Shown: positions 56,950 to 64,000 of the stretch, piece by piece | How the letters are laid out: each line of letters starts with the position of its first letter | Position numbering within the stretch: the stretch's first letter is position 1 | Assembly: GCA_017311315.1 (NCBI GenBank) | Contig: CM029612.1 | Location: forward strand, 25,068,831 to 25,132,830 | Direction of reading: 5' to 3' | DNA: 64,000 bases | From: Dendrocalamus latiflorus | Taxonomy: Eukaryota > Streptophyta > Magnoliopsida > Poales > Poaceae | The notes under the pieces: model-generated | Seen by the model: the letters and a program-made list of their open reading frames with translations, nothing else | Databases searched by the model: none | What the model was told of the DNA's origin: nothing | Position numbers and translations under genes: made by a program

Positions 56950-58690
56950 ATCTCCCCCTTGATGAGTATATTGACAAACCCCAAAAAAGCACAAAATTGA
57001 GTTTGAAATGCAAGAAAGAAGTCAAACATGGTCCAAAGGAAGGAAATGAAGCTAATGACCATGTCGACACAAGGAGCACAAGAAAGAGCAAGTTTTCCTC
57101 AAGGCTCCCAAAAATAGGCACAAGAAAGAGAAAGTTTTCCTCAAAGCTCCCAAAAATGGCTTTTTCTACCACTATTCTCCCCCTTTTGGCAATAAACATA
57201 TCAAGGATGCAAGGAAGAGGACAAGTCATGTAAATGGATGAAATGACTGAAGTTTGATTATTTTAAGCATTTAGAGCCATGAGAATTATCCAAAATGACC
57301 ATAATGTATTACACCAAGCTATAACTCAATAAAAGGCTATCTAGATCATGACAAGATATGTATAACCCAGCTAGACCATATAGATGACGATCTGAAATGT
57401 AGTGCATTTTGTGAGCATGTCAAGTCATCAATAAGCAAAGTCTAGCTAGAGATATCCAAGGATGATGTAGACCATGTCAAGAAGCTAAGCAGAACCAAAA
57501 AGCTAGTATTGAGTCCAAATAGAGTGCTATATGCTCAAAAATGAAACATTGGTTCAAGTACTTGGTTCTTTTTGTAGCTTAAGCAAAATGAGCACAAATG
57601 ACATATTTTCTTTTGAAACTTATGGTCGTTTCCAACCAATATTTTTATCATGTGCTAGATCTCAAGCCTTATGCGACCACTCCAAGCAAGAAGCTTAAGA
57701 AGATAGCCTAGGTCATCCAAAACTCCCCCTGAGTTCATGCCTAGTGAAATGGCAAGCCGTCTCATGAGAAAGAATTGGTGAGATCAGTTTTTTCGCACAA
57801 AAGAGATCTTTTTGCTTTTTAAACATGTTGTACTAACTCATGCTGCATCAAGAGACTAAAATAGCTCAATCTAAGGCTCAACAAAGATTCAAGACTCAAC
57901 TCAACCTATTTGACATGGCATGAATCATGCAAGGATAACTAAAGACAGACTAGACTCAAATGCTAGCATGACAAGTTTTAATTCAAGTTGAGCAATTTTA
58001 ATTAACTTATCATGGCAAAAGCTAGTCTACACATAAGAAGTCATGATAAATCTATCAAATAAGCACAAGTCACGGCAAGGTGTAAAGCATTGTAAACATG
58101 TCATAACAGGATAATAATTAAGGCTCAAAGTAGTTATATTACATTGCAGAAATGCTGAAAATGCAAGAAAATCCAGCTCTCCCTCAACATGAGATGCAGC
58201 TTTTAGTTCAAGTTGAGTTAAGTCAATATTAAGCTCCAGAAGCTCCCAAGTGAACTCCCCCTGAACCAATACAATAAGCAAGAGAAGCTGGCAAAGAAAA
58301 TTCGAAAAGGCAGTCTTTAAAGCGTAGATAAGACATAGAAGATACTATGGCTCAGACTAACTCTCATCTACCCCATATGATTCTAGGACTATCAACTGAT
58401 CATCTAACACACTAAGGAGCAAACACGTACCCTGTCTACCCGAGGGTGGCCCGACCCTCGCTAGAACCTATAAGCAGTGAGTGAGCTCAACCTAGTGAGA
58501 AGAGAAATAGCTAATAAGCAGCATCCTAGAATCACAAGATAAGAGCAACAAGTCTAAGCAGCTAGGCAAGAGAACCACTCTAATTAACCTATGCTAGAAG
58601 GATTAACCCCAATGCACCCCGAATGCAATGCAACAGATAGGAGTAAGAGCATGATCAATATAATAAAGCAGTAAAGCACAAAGCTCCCCC

Positions 58691-58908
58691 TCACAACAGT
58701 TCATAAGGACAAACCACCCCAAGCTCTCCTCGCAGAGCTGAAAATCTAGAGCTATCCAAAGGCTTGGTAAAGATATCAGCCAACTGGTGGTCACTCTCCA
58801 CAAATTGGAGCACGATGTCACCCTTCTCTACATGGTCTCTAAGGAAGTGATAGCGAATATCGATATGCTTGGTCCGAGAATGCTGCACTGTGTTCTTAGC
58901 AATGTTAA
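58691..58908 (-). pseudogene. Copia RNase H C-terminal fragment
   Basis: It reads NIAKNTVQHSRTKHIDIRYH, then VQ/ADIFTKPLDSSRFSALRGE, ending VVCPYELL with a stop at 58691. It is nearly identical to the end of the 24595-24894 frame. Upstream pol is missing. Confidence 0.85.
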
Positions 58909-61900
58909 ATGATGGTTGCAAGTATTATAAGTACAAATCCTATGACCTAGCATTTTAACAAACATGTTTTAAAGAATTTAAATCATGCAATATATAGTGG
59001 TGTAGGTTCTATCCACCAGTTATATGGTTCCATTCACCTATGCTAGATTTTTGACCAGTAGGCTACATCCACCATAATAATAACACTGGAGCTACCCCCT
59101 AGGAAAAAGTCAAAGTTGGAGTACTTCCCCCCAACAGGTTTTTCATCCCACCCACAAAATTTTGGAAATAGAACTAACTCGAGGAAGTTCCTATGTTTGC
59201 CCTTGACCATGGGCACGGCTGTTTGAACAGTTTATACTCTGCAGAGACTGTACATCTTTACCCATAAGAGACAATCAACCGATGGGCCTACGCGATTCCT
59301 TGGTCATGCAGATCGAGAGATTGTCACGAGACCTTTACAATACCTCACTCCCTAGCACCTCACCCATATGGGGTTGCTCCCACACGTAGTGGGCCCCATA
59401 CATTGTGCGGATTGTCCACCACAGTTTAGCGCAGTCGAACTCCACTATCCACAAACGCTAGCCTTGGCAACATCACCTTTACTCAGTGTCCCATTCAATG
59501 CCAAAATTTTATTATCTACCTACACCAGTCTTTTGTGGGATGACTAGAGGGTCTAGTAAATTTTTTAGCCAAGCCTACACTTTGCCAGCTTGTGGCAGTA
59601 CTGTTTTACACAGAGAGGTCATCATAGGATTAAGAATTTGTCTGGACGATTCATTCGATAAACCACAGATTCTCATGTTACATCCACACCATCCACTCTT
59701 ACCACCCACCTAGATAGGTATAGCAGTGTTTTAGGTTTTGAGAAGTATAAATTAAGTTTGTCACAAATATTCAGCCACTTACATCCTGTGACTATCCCAA
59801 AGCAAGTTTTCATGCTTAAAGATTGACGATCAGGGCAACTAGTACCCTGGACTTGACGAGAATAGCAAGGCATTTTAATATGAATTATAGCTAGTAAAGT
59901 TATCATTAACACCTAGGGTGTCAAGGATCAGGTGATTTAAGTGTCAAGGATAGCATATTAAAATTAATACAACATCAAGTAGGCATGTAGCTATCTTAAG
60001 CTTTGACATACATTTGCATGGTAAATTAAGCACACAATTTGATAATTTAAAGAAACATAGTTCTGCATAAAAATATGAGATCAATATGATCAAAGTGATG
60101 ACTCACCTAGGTTGTAGGTCGGTGGGTCTTGCGGTTCCTAAGAGGCGTCGACTTGAGGTTCAGTTGCATCCTCGAACTCTACTCAAACGAACGCGCCAAA
60201 AGCAAATGATAGACAATGAAAGCAAATAAATTCTCATACAAAAATTTAAACAAACTCCAAATTCAACAAAACAAGAAGCATCAGAAAGAGCTCGAATATA
60301 GAGAATTTTAGAAACAAGTTTCGCTAAATTCGAAGCTACGATGAGGGAGAACGAGCTTTCCAAAGTTTATTTTCAGAAAAAATCCCAAAATAAACAGAGG
60401 AGAGAGAGTTCTCTCTTTGATAGGTGGGTTCCACTATTTTTAATTATTTTTTGAAATATTTTTAAATCTTAAAGGTTCAATGTATGATATGTGGGGCCCA
60501 CAATTTATTTAATTAAAGAAAACATTTTATTTTCTGGAAATGGCTAGAGGCTGACATGTGGGGCCTCAGCACTATGTAAACGATGTTTTGGGCCCACATG
60601 TCAGTGGCCCAAAGTTCTAATCAGGTTTTAATCATGTTTTAACTGAGGTGGGCCCAGGTGTCAGTCTAATGAAAGGTTTAAACTGGCCCAGGGCCCACCG
60701 ATCAGTGGTTCATTAACAATTGCTAAGCAAGGTCATTAATTGCTAATGATAAAACTTAATTTAATTATGTAGGAACAGTCTTCTTCCTCGGCTGAACGGC
60801 TACGAGGGTGACCGGTGGCGAGGATGACCATGGGGGCATGGGGGAATTTTCAAAATGGAAAGCTCAGATCTGTGTGCACCTCCTGGCGGGTTGAATTAGA
60901 CTGACATGGACTAGAGGGGCACCGATGGAGAGCTAGGCGGTGGCGAAAATAGGGGATGGTCACGACAGTGATTCTGGCAATTAAAAGCTAATTAAATGGA
61001 ATGGGAGCTACTAGGGAATATCAGAAGATCACCATGGTATGTAGAAGAGCTCGGGGAGGCCTGAAGTAGGCTGGTGATGCAGAACTCAAATGGTGGAGGT
61101 GGGCGATCGGCGTTGGGGAAGAGGGGGTGGCAGAACTCCAAATTGATGTTGGGGTGGTCTTCACCGTGCAGTAAGGATGCTACCGACGAATGGAATCAGG
61201 CGGCAGGGGCCTAAGTCATGGGCAGGAAGGGGTGGCTAGAGTTGAGGAAGAGATGGGCTCTGGTGTGCTGTAGAGAAGAAGAACCCAGTTAGGCTTCATG
61301 GGAGCATTAGGAAAGTGAGAGGAGTTTAGGGGAAGGGTCAATGCCGATAGTGATGCCCCCAAAGGGCTGGCGACGGTGCTAGCCGAAGGAGCTTCTCGCG
61401 ATGGTGATTTTTGAGTTCGAGAGTTAGAGTAGGAGATGGGTGAGGAGCGTTCAGCTGTTGGCCGAGCTTTTATAGCTGGAGAAGGGAGTAGAGAGCGTTG
61501 GGTGAGTTATGGTGTGTGGTAGTGGAACCATAGTTCAGAACTCAAGTGGAGAGAGGGATAGGGGCGAGGCTAGAGTAGGATAGGGTGGAGGGGTGCAGGG
61601 CGCACGCAATGGCCCTCTGAGGCATGAATACGCTTGGGGAAGGGGCGAGGCTAACGAAGCATGTGGTCACCTGGGTACAGTTATGTGGCGTAGTGCCATG
61701 GGGCAAAGCTTGATGGGAGGGCAATGCAACGCTGGCGCAGTAGAGTAGGTGCAAGGTGGCTTCAATGCCATCATCATGCCCGCAGCTAGCTCGACATGAT
61801 GGCCAAACCAGGGGTGGTTTTGGTGATTGACCGTGGCGGCGAGTGAAGGAGCAATGCACGGAGGAGCTAGCGGTGAGGAGGGGACCTAGGCCTGACATGG

Positions 61901-62300
61901 GGAGTATGGATGATGCTGGAGCTACCACGTGGATGGCTAGCGTAGGGGAGAAGAGGCAAAACTGGGGACAATGACGCGGCGTAGACGGCGCGGTGTGCTC
62001 ATGTGGAGAATAGGGGAGGGGAGGAAAGGAGGAAGGGGAAGGGGAAGAAGGCCGGGCCGCCTGGGCTAGTTGGGCTGAATGGCAAGGAAAAATAGAAGGC
62101 TGGTTGGACCAGAAGAAGAAAAAGGGTCGGCCCACAAGGAGAAAGAAAAAAATAGAGTTTTTAGCGGGAGAGAGAGGAAATTAAGCAAGGTAAACTAGTA
62201 ACTAAAATTTAAACTCAAGCTTTGGAATGTTAAACACCAATTTTAGTAAATAACATTGAATTACAGCACAAAGTAACAAACCTGAAAATGGGATGTTACA

Positions 62301-64000
62301 TAACCACACTTCCCCCCTTTACTACACGATCATTCGCCCAAGTGAAATCCATTTTGTATAACCACCACCAATAACACTGCCCATGCTAAGGTGCACAACA
62401 TTTATAATTGTGGCTGACCACCACAATTTAATATCTCATTAAGTCAAAATTAATTAATTGATCACATGTGATGATAACCCAATGTACTACAAGCACGACT
62501 AAGCAAACTAAACGTACAACCCATGTGACAACTAATATTGTATCACTAGATAAATACCCATCCTATGGTGACAATGGAATCATGGCATTCAAATTATCAA
62601 GGAGGGATCAATCAAGTTGGACAATAACTACTAGGTCCAAAGGTTTATACTAAAATAGCAATGCATGATAATTTAAAACAAAATAATAATTAATAGAACG
62701 AAAACAATAGGTTCAACATGATCAAAGGACATGACTTACCTTGGCCTTGATCAGTTAAGTGCTTGGGATCTTCAAATCTTGCTTCAACTCCTTCGAAGGC
62801 GTGATCTAACGAGAGAGAAAATGAAACAAAGCACAAAATAAAATTAAATAAAATTCAAATGAACTTTAAAAACTTCAAAACTAGAATCAAAAAATAGAGC
62901 TCAATTTTAGATGAATTTAGAAAAAGGTATTGGGTCAATTGGAGTTAGGACGGAGGAGAACGAACTCTTGAAAAATTTAATCTAAAAAAATAATAGAAAT
63001 TCAGAAATCCTACCATGCTGTAGACTCGGTGCATGGTAAAGCTAGTCTACGGTGAACTTGGCTCATGAAGCAGTGCACTATGCATGGCTTAGATGATGTG
63101 GTGGGTGACTAGGCAACTAGGGCTGAGGTGGCGGGGTGATGTGGCATGCCGACTTGGCTTGGTCTACGGGTTCATGAAATAGTGGATCTGGCATGTGGAA
63201 CCCATCCATCAGTGGCTTGGTGCACGGTGGATTTAGTTGATGGAGAAGGCGAACAATTGGTCGGGCGTGGGTGCGGGATGATGTGGACGGCATGCAAACC
63301 TAGGTGATGCACGACGCGCAAACAAAGAGGACTAGTCGATGAGATGGTGGCGCGAGATGGGAGAGGAAAGATCAGCTCAGCGGTGAATTCACCGGTGGCG
63401 AGGGTGGCTTGGCGAGTAGTGGCAAACTGCTGACCGATAGGGACAACAAACGGCAAAGATGACGACCTCATTGGCATTGAAGATGAAAGCGGTGACGCAA
63501 ACGAACTCCAGCGCCTGAGCTCGATAAGGATGATGGCAAGGCATGGCGAGAGCGAGTAGCTACGAAACATGGAGATCAAGGGGGTGCGACAGCTTTAATA
63601 CATAGATGCTGAGGAGTCCTAAACGGACACAGACACCGAGTCCAGGAAGAAGACACCCGGTAACGCATGGGTAGTGGACACGGACGCCGAGATGAGTTCG
63701 CCTCACGCAAGCACGGTGAATGCGGAAGATGCATAGTGCATGAACCGCTGGATGCGTGACACTTGGCATAGTAAGCGGCCGAGGATGGGATGAACAAAGA
63801 CCATCTGATTGGCTGGCACGATTGGCTCAGATGGTGACACGTGACAAGGGGTGGGTCAGTTGGCTGGTGGGCCGAGCGGAGGGAAAGGTGGGCTAGGCTT
63901 GAGAGAAGATGGGTTGGCTAGGGTTTCAGCCCAAGGCCTTTCAGAAATTTTAAATAGGTTTTCTAATTCCAGAAATTGTTAGAAATTCAATTGAGCTCTA
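62301..64000. other. unresolved retrotransposon-like sequence
   Basis: The part 62301-62330 reads as the 3' internal end (purine tract) of the minus-strand Ty3 element. The stretch 62700-63010 resembles 60070-60420 in layout (ACTTACCT..., then A-rich AAATTCAAA words, then GAGGGAGAACGA-like text), hinting at another LTR. No gene is supported. Open frames at 63172-63797 have no recognisable domain. Confidence 0.35.

Larger units (their letters stand above)
54987..58908 (-). mobile_element. truncated second copy of the 22-28 kb Copia family
   Basis: Reading the minus strand: an RNase H end (58908-58691), a spacer with purine tracts, then the 3' LTR 56949-54987 (TGAGAGACC...GGTCCAACA). Everything 5' of INIAKN in RNase H is missing, so the break at about 58908 reflects a deletion. 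Seventeen G at 55010-55026 expand a 6-C tract seen in the other copy (27970-27980). Confidence 0.85.
54663..62300 (-). mobile_element. probable Ty3-type LTR, minus orientation, interrupted by a Copia remnant
   Basis: On the minus strand it starts TGTAACATCCC (at 62300), just after a purine tract (plus-strand TTCCCCCCTTT at 62310-62321). It appears to end ...GGTCTCGACA at 54663, where the interrupted Copia reading (DVWG) breaks off. The Copia remnant 54987-58908 is embedded, leaving LTR pieces 54663-54986 and 58909-62300. The LTR has the texture of long grass Ty3 LTRs, with GC-rich, gene-like patches at 60780-62130. The lower boundary and orientation are inferred; no partner LTR is in the window. 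Confidence 0.45.

Noticed and set aside
61542..62135. 197-codon minus-strand open frame
   Set aside because: It lies in a GC-rich patch of a probable LTR. The peptide is low complexity and resembles no family.

Overview
The window is nuclear DNA from a grass (Poaceae). It has intron-containing genes, dense nested LTR retrotransposons, CACTA elements and MITEs. The clearest anchor is a five-exon minus-strand gene (30921-34241) that I recognise as GS3, the grain-size gene encoding an atypical G-protein gamma subunit. Its cysteine-rich tail differs enough from cultivated rice that I would call the source a rice relative or another grass. The species cannot be fixed from the sequence alone.

Layout. 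1-992: degenerate short repeats, then a possible spliced gene for a 41-residue hydrophobic peptide. 993-16682: a broken minus-strand gene for a VIT/von Willebrand A-domain protein (inter-alpha-trypsin inhibitor heavy-chain-like). A Ty3 chromovirus (2609-10209) sits in one of its introns, a solo LTR (6384-8978) sits inside that element's integrase, and a short retroposon sits inside an exon. 16683-22093: AT-rich spacer, then a decayed plant-mobile-domain gene. 22094-28002: a decayed Ty1/Copia element with Sirevirus-like features. 28003-30160: remnants, including an orphan CACTA end next to a Copia gag fragment. 30167-34795: GS3 and its flanks.

34799-40742: a CACTA transposon with matching ends, a 3-bp target duplication and one apparently intact seven-exon gene. 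That gene encodes an En/Spm-type transposase-24 protein fused to a Ulp1-like cysteine protease. The element ends about 0.55 kb upstream of the GS3 start codon. A MITE (40746-41119) lies directly beside it, using the same ATA target. 41120-54662: a duplicated flank and a decayed Copia element, split by a 10.2-kb gag-only LTR element (43450-53693) with very long LTRs. 54663-64000: a probable minus-strand Ty3 LTR carrying a truncated second copy of the 22-28 kb Copia family, followed by unresolved LTR-like sequence.

Only two multi-exon genes look able to make full proteins: GS3 and the CACTA-encoded Ulp1-type gene. The rest is a record of insertion, deletion and decay. In several places the order of events can be read from target-site duplications and from tandem repeats whose register is restored when an insertion is subtracted.
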